Source: DASSFZ01 sp035283185 (GTDB lineage: Bacteria > Chloroflexota > Anaerolineae > Fen-1058). Taken from it: 54,344 nt of DNA. The first letter of the stretch is position 1. Each line of letters starts with the position of its first letter. Positions 46,998-53,981 of the stretch are shown piece by piece. Below the pieces are notes generated by a model. It searched no databases and was not told the origin of the DNA. It was given only the letters and a program-made list of their open reading frames with translations. The position numbers were made by a program, and so were the translations under genes. The stretch lies in contig DATEUJ010000108.1 of NCBI GenBank assembly GCA_035283185.1, positions 1 to 54,344 on the forward strand. The letters run 5' to 3'.

Positions 46998-47303
46998 ATG
47001 GAAGCAAAACTGTATGTGGGCAACCTGTCGTACACGACGACCGACGACGATCTGCGCACGTTGTTCGCGCAGGCCGGCACGGTCGTATCCGTGGCGGTGA
47101 TCAAAGATCGCGACACCGGCACCTCGAAAGGCTTTGGGTTCGTCGAGATGACCAGCCAGGTCGAGGCCCAAAAAGCGATCAGCATGTTCAACTCCTACCA
47201 GATGGGTGAGCGTGCGCTGACGGTGAACCTGGCGAAGCCGCGCGAAGAGCGAAGCGGCGCGCGACGTTCCGGCGGCGGTGGATCGGACCGGTTCCGGCGG
47301 TAA
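46998..47303 (+). CDS. RRM-domain RNA-binding protein
   Basis: The 101-residue protein has RNP2 (KLYVGNLSY) and RNP1 (KGFGFVEM) in one RRM, with the tail REERSGARRSGGGGSDRFRR rich in Gly and Arg. Such proteins in cyanobacteria and Chloroflexota are induced by cold and bind single-stranded RNA. Ordered 5' leader and 3' terminator suggest strong, controlled expression as a single-gene unit. It overlaps no other gene. Confidence 0.93.
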   Translation: MEAKLYVGNLSYTTTDDDLRTLFAQAGTVVSVAVIKDRDTGTSKGFGFVEMTSQVEAQKAISMFNSYQMGERALTVNLAKPREERSGARRSGGGGSDRFRR

Positions 47304-47373
47304 GCAGTCTGCCCTCGTAGCGTGCCACGGCGCTTTCAGCGTCAAGGCCGAAATCGGCCTTTAGGATATGGCG

Positions 47374-47399
47374 GAGGCGGTGACACAGGTCACCGCCTC
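47374..47399 (+). terminator. Terminator after the RRM gene
   Basis: GAGGCGGTGAC (47374-47384) and GTCACCGCCTC (47389-47399) pair over an ACAG loop. Upstream, GGCCGAAATCGGCC (47346-47359) forms a smaller hairpin followed by TTT. No gene is seen in the 317 bp between 47304 and 47620 apart from these. Confidence 0.7.
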
Positions 47400-47584
47400 T
47401 GTGCGTTAATTGGCCAGGCGGTAGCCAGAGACCGGCTTAAAACCCGTGGGCAGGTGCAAGCATGCCGGCCGCCGACGCACTTCGCGAAGTGTGCGTCAAC
47501 TACAGAACTGCGTGCGGCGCAGCGCAGGTGTGCATCATCTGCCGGCGCATATCCCGCATGCAGATACGGCGACGGTGGCGGCGA

Positions 47585-47613
47585 GTGACAGCCGCGCCGC
47601 TCTGAGTTATACT
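47585..47613 (+). promoter_or_regulatory. Promoter of the NarL-type kinase, probably leaderless
   Basis: GTGACA (47585-47590) and TATACT (47608-47613) are 17 bp apart, and the ATG at 47621 starts 7 nt later. Transcription would begin at or next to the start codon. Confidence 0.65.
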
Positions 47614-47620
47614 ATACTCT

Positions 47621-49351
47621 ATGCCTCCTTCGCCCGATTTCTATGCGCTGTTATCCAGCCTGTTCCACCAAACGGCTCGCGCTCCAGACGCGCCTCCCGT
47701 CATCCCTCTCGAGCGCTGGCCTGCCGGATCTCAGGAACAGCGCCTGCTAGAAGACCTTCAGGCCGCGCTGGGCACGCTGCACGCCCGCAGCCAGACCCTT
47801 CAGTCTCAAGCCGAGGAAAAAGAACGGCCGTATCGGAGCATCTTCGAAGCCGCCAGCGACGGGTTGATCATCAACGATGTGCAGACCGGCCTGGTGCTCG
47901 ACGCCAATCCCGCGGCCGGCGCGATGCACGGCTATGCCCGCGAGGACTTCATTGGCCTGCATCCGACCGCCTTCATGCACCCCGACAGTCATCGCCTGTT
48001 CACCGAGTATGTCCAGGCGGCTCAATCTGGCGGCGTGTTCGAAGCGCTGGCGGTCCACGTGCGCCGGGACGGCTCACCGTTCTACGTCGAGGTGCGCGGG
48101 ACGGCGTTCACTTATCAGGACCGGTCGTGCCTGCTGGGCGTCTTCCGCGACGTCAGCGAGCGGGTTCAGGCAGAGCGGCTGCTGCAGCAGCAGGTGGCGG
48201 CCCGCACGCGGGAGCAGTCCACCCTATTGGAAATCTCTCAAACATTGGCTTCCGCCCTGGAACTCAAGCCGGGTTTGATCCTCGACCAATTGCGGAGACT
48301 TATCGAGTACACACATGCCATGCTCTTCGCGCTGGAAGACTCGGCCCTGGTCGCCCTGGCCGTGCGCGGGCCGCAGCGGCTGGAACAGGCCCTGCCCTTC
48401 CGCATCCGGCTGGACGGTCTGGAGACTCTGGCGGCGCTGTTCAACGGCGGGCGTCCCAACCGCATCACCGACGTGTGGAGCGCCAACCCGGCGGCGCAGT
48501 TTCTCCGGTCGCTCCTGACCGATCAGGCAGCCGTGCTGTTGCAGGGGACGCAAGCGTGGATGTGGGTACCCCTGGCGGTGAAAGGCCGCGTTATCGGGGT
48601 TGTGAGCGTCGCCCACACCGCGCCGGACACCTTCACGGCCCACCACGCCGACCTGGCTTTGACGATAGCCAACCAGGCCGCGGTCGCCATGGTCAATGCG
48701 GAACTGCACGAACAGGCACAAACGCTCGCCGCGCTGCAGGAACGCCAGCGTCTGGCGCAGAACCTGCACGATGCCGTCAACCAGTCGCTCTTCTCCGCCG
48801 GCCTGATCGCCGAAGTCCTGCCGCGCCTGTGGGAGCGAGACCCGGACGAGGGGCGGCGGTCGCTGGAGGACCTGCGCCGGTTGACGCGCGGCGCGCTGGC
48901 CGAAATGCGCATGCTGCTGGCCGAGCTGCGGCCCTCGGCCCTGACCGACACCGACCTGGGCGACCTGCTGCGCCAGTTGGGAAACGCGCTCACCGGCCGG
49001 ACGAACACCCCGGTCGCCGTGACTGTGGCGGGAGAAGGTGCCTTGCCTGCCGACGTGCAGGTGGCGCTCTACCGCGTGTGCCAGGAAGGACTGAGCAACA
49101 TCGCCAAGCATGCCGGAGCCAGCCGAGTGACGATAGATTTGCAGTACGATTCTGGTGCAGTGGAACTACACATCCGCGACGACGGCCACGGATTCGATCC
49201 CGAGCACACACCGTCCGGTCATTATGGCCTGAGCATTATGCGCGAGCGCGCGGAAGCTGTCGGCGCAGTGCTGTCGGTCGCCAGCCAGCCGGATCACGGC
49301 ACCGAAATCGCCCTCCGCTGGACAGTACCCTCAGAACAGGAGGCCCGATGA
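47621..49351 (+). CDS. PAS-GAF NarL-type sensor histidine kinase
   Basis: The 576-residue kinase has a PAS domain (YRSIFEAASDGLIINDVQTGLVLDAN), a GAF domain (LLEISQTLASALELKPGL...; VPLAVKGRVIGVVSVAHTAPDTF), and a HisKA_3 segment with the phospho-acceptor His in RQRLAQNLHDAVNQSLFSAG. A HATPase domain has YRVCQEGLSNIAKHAGAS and IRDDGHGFDPE, then GHYGLSIMRERAEAVGA. It lacks membrane helices. The TGA overlaps the ATG of the response regulator gene (ATGA), so both are coupled and form a two-component pair. Confidence 0.92.
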   Translation: MPPSPDFYALLSSLFHQTARAPDAPPVIPLERWPAGSQEQRLLEDLQAALGTLHARSQTLQSQAEEKERPYRSIFEAASDGLIINDVQTGLVLDANPAAGAMHGYAREDFIGLHPTAFMHPDSHRLFTEYVQAAQSGGVFEALAVHVRRDGSPFYVEVRGTAFTYQDRSCLLGVFRDVSERVQAERLLQQQVAARTREQSTLLEISQTLASALELKPGLILDQLRRLIEYTHAMLFALEDSALVALAVRGPQRLEQALPFRIRLDGLETLAALFNGGRPNRITDVWSANPAAQFLRSLLTDQAAVLLQGTQAWMWVPLAVKGRVIGVVSVAHTAPDTFTAHHADLALTIANQAAVAMVNAELHEQAQTLAALQERQRLAQNLHDAVNQSLFSAGLIAEVLPRLWERDPDEGRRSLEDLRRLTRGALAEMRMLLAELRPSALTDTDLGDLLRQLGNALTGRTNTPVAVTVAGEGALPADVQVALYRVCQEGLSNIAKHAGASRVTIDLQYDSGAVELHIRDDGHGFDPEHTPSGHYGLSIMRERAEAVGAVLSVASQPDHGTEIALRWTVPSEQEAR

Positions 49352-49989
49352 CCCCCTCCCAGCCTATTCGCGTGATGCTCGTCGACGATCATACGATGGT
49401 GCGCCGAGGACTGGCGACCTTCTTGAAGGTGTTCGACGACCTTGAACTGGCGGGCGAGGCGGCCAGTGGCGACGCCGCGATCCAACTCTGCGCCCAGGTT
49501 CTGCCCGACGTCGTGCTGATGGATATGGTCATGCCGGATATGGATGGAGCCACAGCGACGCGCGCCATCCGCGGGCAGTTTCCAATGGTGCAAGTGATTG
49601 CGCTGACGAGTTTCAAAGAGGAGTGGCTGATCCAGAGCGCACTGCAGGCCGGGGCCATCGGCTATTTGCTCAAGGACGTGTCGGCCGACGAACTGGCCCA
49701 GGCCATCCGCGCGGCGCACGCCGGCCGCGCCACCCTGTCTCCCGAGGCTGCCCAGGCATTGGTCCACGCCGCCACCCAGCCGCCGGCGCCAGGCCACGAC
49801 CTGACGGAGCGCGAGCGCGCCGTATTGGCGCTGCTGGTCGAAGGCCTGAACAATACCGAGATCGCCGAGAGGCTGGTCGTCAGCCCGTCCACCATCAAAT
49901 CTCACGTGAGCAATATCCTCTCCAAGTTGGGCGTCACCAGCCGCACGGAAGCCGTGGCGCTGGCGGTACGCCACCGGCTCATCGCCTGA
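49348..49989 (+). CDS. NarL/FixJ family response regulator
   Basis: The 213-residue regulator has an intact receiver: VMLVDDHTMVRRGL (acidic pair), PDVVLMDMVMPDMDG (phospho-acceptor Asp), ALTS and YLLKDVS (Lys). A LuxR-type helix-turn-helix (LTERERAVLALLVEGLNNTEIAERLVVSPSTIKSHVSNIL) follows. It is the partner of the kinase with which it overlaps by 4 bp. GGAGG lies before its ATG. Confidence 0.93.
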   Translation: MTPSQPIRVMLVDDHTMVRRGLATFLKVFDDLELAGEAASGDAAIQLCAQVLPDVVLMDMVMPDMDGATATRAIRGQFPMVQVIALTSFKEEWLIQSALQAGAIGYLLKDVSADELAQAIRAAHAGRATLSPEAAQALVHAATQPPAPGHDLTERERAVLALLVEGLNNTEIAERLVVSPSTIKSHVSNILSKLGVTSRTEAVALAVRHRLIA

Positions 49990-50077
49990 ACCCCCTCTAA
50001 ATCTCCCCCAACTGGCGGAGCCAAAGACTCCCCGGCCGATGGATGTGGCCGGGGCGTATTCGTTGTAGCATGAACTC

Positions 50078-50440
50078 ATGCCCCGCGTATTTTTAGTCGA
50101 TGGTCAATCCATGGTGCGCTCGGCCCTTAGGCTGCTGCTGCTGGACCTCCAAATGCAGGTGGTCGGCGAAGCCGAAGACTGGCCCACCGCTTTGGCCCAG
50201 GCCCCAGCGACCCACCCTGACATGCTGGTGGTGCATTGGGGCTTGCTCCCTGTGGAGGCCGGCGCGGCCCTGGCCGAACTGCGCGTGGCTTGCCCAGTTG
50301 TGCGCGTCGTCGTCCTCAGCGGCCAGCTGGATGTTCGTCAGGCCGCGCTCTCCGCCGGGGTCGATGCCTTTATCAGCATAGGCGAGGCGCCAGACCGCGT
50401 GGCTGAACGCCTGCGAGCCACGGCGGGAGCGCCGGCGTAA
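50078..50440 (+). CDS. Receiver-like protein without phosphorylation site
   Basis: The 120-residue protein follows the receiver fold strand for strand: MPRVFLVDGQSMVRSALRLL, PDMLVVHWGLLPVEAG, VRVVVLSGQLDVRQAALSAG, DAFISIGEAPDRV. The acceptor Asp is His here, the first acidic pair is Asp-Gly, and the conserved Lys is Ile. It therefore cannot be phosphorylated in the usual way and may act as a decoy or constitutive partner. No DNA-binding domain follows. Its 5' region is duplicated at 52757-52848. Confidence 0.75.
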   Translation: MPRVFLVDGQSMVRSALRLLLLDLQMQVVGEAEDWPTALAQAPATHPDMLVVHWGLLPVEAGAALAELRVACPVVRVVVLSGQLDVRQAALSAGVDAFISIGEAPDRVAERLRATAGAPA

Positions 50441-50480
50441 ACGGGGGCAACTGATTCCGAAGGTCCAGGAGGATCACAGC

Positions 50481-50924
50481 ATGTACCCGGATGCAATCGA
50501 CATGGTTAGCCATATTCACAGCCGAGGCAGCTCCCCGGCCACAACCACGGCCAAAGGCGCCATTCTCGTTATTGACGACGAGCGTCTCATGCGCGAAGCG
50601 CTGATCGATATCCTTGGCGCTCTAACAGAAATGGAAGTGTACACTGCGTCCAATGGACGCGAGGGCTTGCAGATTTTCCAGCAGCTGCGGCAGAGCATCA
50701 CCCTGGTCTTGCTCGACCTGGACATGCCGGTGATGAACGGCGAAGAGACTTACGCCCGGCTGCGGCAAATCGCGCCTCAGGTTAAGGTGATTGTCTCAAC
50801 GAGTCACAGCCCTGCAGAGGCACGGCTGCGTTTTGGGGAACACGAGTTACCCGCTTTCTTGCAGAAGCCCTACGACGCAAGCACCCTACTCAATGCCGTA
50901 CAGACGGTGTCGGCAATAATGTAG
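50481..50924 (+). CDS. CheY-like single-domain response regulator
   Basis: The 147-residue protein carries a 25-residue N-terminal extension, then a complete receiver: ILVIDDERLMREALIDIL, LVLLDLDMPVMNGEETYARL (Asp), VIVSTSH (Thr/Ser) and FLQKPYDASTL (Lys). It can receive phosphate from a kinase such as that at 47621, and has no output domain. AGGAGGATCAC lies upstream of its ATG. It completes a kinase, regulator, pseudo-receiver and receiver group. Confidence 0.9.
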   Translation: MYPDAIDMVSHIHSRGSSPATTTAKGAILVIDDERLMREALIDILGALTEMEVYTASNGREGLQIFQQLRQSITLVLLDLDMPVMNGEETYARLRQIAPQVKVIVSTSHSPAEARLRFGEHELPAFLQKPYDASTLLNAVQTVSAIM

Positions 50925-51198
50925 CACCCTTCCTCACTACAATGGCGTCTGAAGCGCCACAACCGTCACCCCGTTGCCGGGCAATGACGGCAATGGCATG
51001 GCGCGACAGGCCGCCTACATCACGGTCACCGACCGGCGTAGCCTCTACGAGACAAGGCGCATAGGTTGCAGTGCGATTCAGATGCAGCCCAATCCAACGC
51101 AGTTCGAGGTTGAGCTGCGGTCGGCGTCTATGGACTCAGTGAAGCTACCATGTCGCTGTCATTCACGCCCTATGCTCTATCTGACGGAGAGTAACGAA
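50925..51198. other. Intergenic stretch before the SRPBCC gene
   Basis: This is 274 bp without a supported gene. A frame open from 50974 into the SRPBCC gene reads QMQPNPTQFEVELRSASMDS, which has no family character. GC content is lower than in the flanks. No promoter stands out. Confidence 0.4.
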
Positions 51199-51636
51199 AT
51201 GGCAAAAATCGAATCCAGTATCCTGATCAAGCGACCTACCGAGGAGGTCTTTGCAGTTCTGAGCAACAGTGAGAATAACCCGAAGTGGCAGTCGGGAAGT
51301 CTCGAGAATAGGAAAACCTCGAGCGGCCCGATTGGGGTGGGCACCACGTGGCACTCAGTCAGCCAGTTTCTCGGCCGGCGGATCGAAGGTGAATCCGAGA
51401 TCACCGAGTACGAGCCGAACCGGAAATACACGCTGAAAAGCAAATTGCCTTTCCCGGTTGAAGCCCGAACGACCTTCGAGCGCGTTGAAGGCGGCACCCG
51501 GATCAACCTCAAGACTGAGGTGGAGATCGGCGGCTTCTTCAAGCTGGCGGAGCCACTCGTCGTGAGCATGGGCAAGCGACAGTTTGAAGGCGATCTCGCC
51601 AACCTGAAGGACCTGATGGAAGCTCACGCTGTCTAG
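51199..51636 (+). CDS. SRPBCC family protein
   Basis: The 145-residue protein starts MAKIESSILIKRPTEEVFAV and continues with NPKWQSGSLENRKTSSGPIG, TWHSVSQFLGRRIEGESEITEYEPNRKYTLK, and RTTFERVEGGTRINLKTEVE: the helix-grip fold of the polyketide cyclase/dehydrase (SRPBCC) superfamily. Such proteins bind lipids or aromatic ligands. The ATG at 51199 is preceded by GGAGAGTAACGAA. It opens a lower-GC block of stress-like genes. Ligand unknown. Confidence 0.85.
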   Translation: MAKIESSILIKRPTEEVFAVLSNSENNPKWQSGSLENRKTSSGPIGVGTTWHSVSQFLGRRIEGESEITEYEPNRKYTLKSKLPFPVEARTTFERVEGGTRINLKTEVEIGGFFKLAEPLVVSMGKRQFEGDLANLKDLMEAHAV

Positions 51637-51702
51637 AGTGTGTGGGCTACCCTGGGCGCATTCGTAAAGCTGCACCCAACTATCGCCGGGAGTCAATCGC
51701 TA

Positions 51703-51729
51703 GTGTGCGCCTCGCCGTGAGGCGCACAC
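51703..51729 (+). terminator. Hairpin between SRPBCC and SnoaL-like genes
   Basis: GTGTGCGCCTC (51703-51713) pairs perfectly with GAGGCGCACAC (51719-51729) over GCCGT. It may end the SRPBCC transcript or sit in the leader of the next gene, whose ribosome site begins about 10 nt later. Confidence 0.55.
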
Positions 51730-51754
51730 CCATCACATTAGGAGAGAACAAACC

Positions 51755-52189
51755 ATGTCTGAGCAAGAGAACATCAAGGCCGCACATGCCTTTTTCGACG
51801 CCTGGAACGCCGGCGACCTGAGCAAGACGGCCCCCTATGAAGCCGATGACTTCATGGCGGAGGGGCCTGGCGCACCCGGCCCGATGAACCGAGAGCAAAA
51901 TCGGATGTACAGCCAGAACTTCTTGACGGCTTTCCCCGGCTCTAAGTTTGAGGTGCTGCTCACCATCGCGCAAGGCGATTACATCGTCACGCACTGGAAA
52001 GCCGGCGGCGGCGCACATACCGGTCCGCTGACCACCCCCTCGGGCGGCACCATTCCGCCTACGGGTAAGACGGCAACAGTCATAGGTAGCACTACGTCAC
52101 AGATCAAGAACGGCAAGATCACTCGCTCTTGGACATTCTGGGACATGGCCTCACTCTTAGGCCAGTTGGGCTTGTTGCCGCCCATGTAA
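51755..52189 (+). CDS. SnoaL-like/ester cyclase NTF2-fold protein
   Basis: The 144-residue protein has NIKAAHAFFDAWNAGDLSKT, then RMYSQNFLTAFPGSKFEVLL, DYIVTHWKAGGGAHTGPL and KITRSWTFWDMASLLGQLGLL, which is the NTF2-like barrel of the SnoaL/ester cyclase group. The family includes polyketide cyclases and many stress or unknown proteins. A TTAGGAGAGA ribosome site precedes the ATG, in a leader like that of csbD. The substrate is not clear. Confidence 0.8.
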   Translation: MSEQENIKAAHAFFDAWNAGDLSKTAPYEADDFMAEGPGAPGPMNREQNRMYSQNFLTAFPGSKFEVLLTIAQGDYIVTHWKAGGGAHTGPLTTPSGGTIPPTGKTATVIGSTTSQIKNGKITRSWTFWDMASLLGQLGLLPPM

Positions 52190-52219
52190 GAAGAGTCCGT
52201 CGCTTCACCGTAAGAGGCG

Positions 52220-52260
52220 CTGTTGGGGCAGCGCGCTTCACACAACCGCTGCCCCAACAG
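52220..52260 (+). terminator. Terminator-like hairpin after the SnoaL-like gene
   Basis: CTGTTGGGGCAGCG (52220-52233) and CGCTGCCCCAACAG (52247-52260) pair perfectly over 13 bases. No T-run follows. It should stop the SnoaL-like transcript. Confidence 0.65.
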
Positions 52261-52372
52261 GAAGCTGCCCGGAGCGCCGGCGTAGAGCTAAGGCAGCTTA
52301 TCTGACTTATTTCCTCAGGACTTTCGCCGGTCATTCCAAGCCCTTGAATCACTGTCCCAGAAAGGGGAGAAC

Positions 52373-52672
52373 ATGTCCAGCTACGGCATCTCCAGCGTCC
52401 GCTATGATGCGCATCGGGAGTACGCTACAGAATTGAAAATTCACATGCACGATGGCGCGCTCTATTTCCCCAGCAGTGGATGGTGGAAGCGTGACAACGT
52501 GTTGCGTGGGCTGAGTATCAGCGACCAATTTGTGACGATCATGCCAGCATCAGGCGATAAGTACCAGAAGGATGAAGAGGTCCACGTCGTAACGGTCAGT
52601 GGCACAATGTACTTGAGGATCGACAACGAGCTAGTGCCAGCCGATGACCTCGGGAAGTTGCTGGAGGGGTGA
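52373..52672 (+). CDS. Small protein resembling DUF3892
   Basis: The 99-residue protein opens SSYGISSVRYDAHREYATEL and ends TMYLRIDNELVPADDLGKLL, in line with the DUF3892 pattern (ItaVr... near the start, LRTD...DNL near the end), although the middle is unusual. It is a small soluble beta-rich protein. GAAAGGGGAGAAC precedes the ATG. The call is tentative; no role is known. Confidence 0.6.
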   Translation: MSSYGISSVRYDAHREYATELKIHMHDGALYFPSSGWWKRDNVLRGLSISDQFVTIMPASGDKYQKDEEVHVVTVSGTMYLRIDNELVPADDLGKLLEG

Positions 52673-52756
52673 GTTGCGCCCACACGTCTCCGTCAGGCAT
52701 AAGGAGTAACAACATGCTGCTCGCTGAATGGCAATCAAAGAGGCTTCAAACCAAAT

Positions 52757-52957
52757 AATCTCCCCCAACAGGCGGAGTCAAATACTCCCCGGCCGATGGA
52801 TGTGGCTGGGGCGTATTCGTTGTAGCATGAACTCATGACCCGTGTCTATCTGGCCGATGCCCTTATGCAAGACAGGAGAGGCACCAGAGCGCGGATAGAC
52901 TTGCACACACGGGCAACCCGTGTATGCCACACACTCACACAGGAGAGGACAAAATGA
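52757..52957 (+). pseudogene. Duplicated promoter region and fragment of a receiver gene
   Basis: 52757-52848 repeats the DNA upstream of and into the receiver gene at 50078 (AATCTCCCCCAAC, then CCGGCCGATGGATGTGG, then GCATGAACTCATG). The ORF it starts (52835-52957) reads MTRVYLADALMQ and then drifts, ending in ATGA on the start of the GlsB gene. It is a broken copy, perhaps now a short upstream ORF of the next gene. Confidence 0.65.
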
Positions 52958-53229
52958 ACATCATCGTATATCTCGTCGTTGGGGGGATCATCGGCTGGCT
53001 GGCCAGTATCGTCATGCGGACGAACGCGCAACAGGGCATCCTGCTCAATATCGTTGTGGGCGTCGTGGGCGCGTTCGTGGCCGGTTGGTTCCTCACCCCT
53101 CTGTTTGGTGTCAGCACAATCAACCAGGCCAACTTCAGCATGCCGGCTTTGCTGGTGTCGTTGGGGGGCGCCATCCTCCTACTGGCGGCCGTCAGACTCT
53201 TCAGCCGGGGAGGGCTGCGCATGCGCTAA
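52954..53229 (+). CDS. GlsB/YeaQ/YmgE family stress membrane protein
   Basis: The 91-residue protein begins MNIIVYLVVGGIIGWLASIV and has GILLNIVVGVVGAFVAGWFL and ALLVSLGGAILLLAAVRLF, the three glycine-rich helices of the GlsB/YeaQ group, which is linked to general stress. It is an inner membrane protein. CAGGAGAGGACAAAATG provides the start; it overlaps a short upstream ORF by 4 bp. A fragment of a related gene lies at 53331-53415. Confidence 0.9.
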   Translation: MNIIVYLVVGGIIGWLASIVMRTNAQQGILLNIVVGVVGAFVAGWFLTPLFGVSTINQANFSMPALLVSLGGAILLLAAVRLFSRGGLRMR

Positions 53230-53330
53230 CGGGGTTGTGCTTTATCGCGATCAAGAGATTACCCCGTTCACGAGACCGGTTGTTCCACCGCCGCCCGCTC
53301 GCAGCGTAGTACGGAACAACCGGTCGATGC

Positions 53331-53415
53331 GCCCTCGTGATCAGCACGATCAAGATCAACCAGAACAACTTCGGCTTGCCGGCCATGCGGGTGTCATGGA
53401 CGGAGCTATCATCTA
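53331..53415 (+). pseudogene. Remnant of a second GlsB/YeaQ gene
   Basis: The translation ISTIKINQNNFGLPAMRVSW matches the last part of the GlsB gene upstream (VSTINQANFSMPALLVSL), with the DNA also close. The rest of the gene is absent and it ends at a TAG. It seems to be a decayed tandem copy. Confidence 0.6.
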
Positions 53416-53488
53416 GTCGACCCGTGCCGTGGGACACCGCGGCCTGCGGCATTACGAATCGCACTTCTCACACAAGGAGGTGAGCAAC

Positions 53489-53638
53489 ATGAAACTGACA
53501 CAGAACCTGGGCATGATCTTGCTGGCGATCTGGCTGATCGTGACGGGGTTGTCTGCCTTTATCAGCCTCGGAGGAATCGGCACGTTGCTGGCAATCCTGG
53601 CTATCGCCGCTGGCGTTTTGATCCTGCTGGGTCGGTAA
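53489..53638 (+). CDS. Tiny two-helix membrane protein
   Basis: The 49-residue protein MKLTQNLGMILLAIWLIVTG continues with LSAFISLGGIGTLLAILAIA and ends AGVLILLGR. It is two hydrophobic helices with a short turn. AAGGAGGTGAGCAACATG gives a strong start. Such proteins occur near GlsB and CsbD stress genes; the role is unknown. Confidence 0.75.
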   Translation: MKLTQNLGMILLAIWLIVTGLSAFISLGGIGTLLAILAIAAGVLILLGR

Positions 53639-53771
53639 GCGGTTCGGTTTCACGCTCTGCCGTTTCAATGAGCGACCAGAACAGGCCCGTGGCTCTCTGC
53701 GAATGAGCCGCACACACCCGCCTAGTCAGGCTTCAATAATCGAGTGGCACACACAATTAGGAGAGACTAAC

Positions 53772-53981
53772 ATACACGCGAACACAGACATCTTGCACGG
53801 CAAGTGGCATGAGCTCAAAGGCCAAGCGAGGCAGCAGTGGGGCAAACTCACCGACGATGACATCGCCCGACTGAGTGGCAAGGCGGAAGAACTCGCCGGT
53901 GTACTGCAGCAGCGGTATGGCTACGGCAAAGCACAAGCGGAAAGGGAAATCAACAACTGGCTACGCGACCGCGACAAATAG
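53772..53981 (+). CDS. CsbD family stress protein, possibly with AUA start
   Basis: The CsbD-type part reads TDILHGKWHELKGQARQQWG, then KLTDDDIARLSGKAEELAGV and a GYGKAQAEREINNWL end. An excellent TTAGGAGAGA site ends 8 nt before ATA at 53772, where relatives would have ATG. The frame is open further upstream to an ATG at 53703, but that leader (MSRTHPPSQASIIEWHTQLG) lacks a ribosome site and family features. CsbD proteins accumulate in general stress. Either AUA is used, or the start is upstream. Confidence 0.75.
   Translation: MHANTDILHGKWHELKGQARQQWGKLTDDDIARLSGKAEELAGVLQQRYGYGKAQAEREINNWLRDRDK

Noticed and set aside
50974..51198. N-terminal extension of the SRPBCC gene
   Set aside because: The extra 75 residues are not family-like; a good ribosome site precedes the ATG at 51199.
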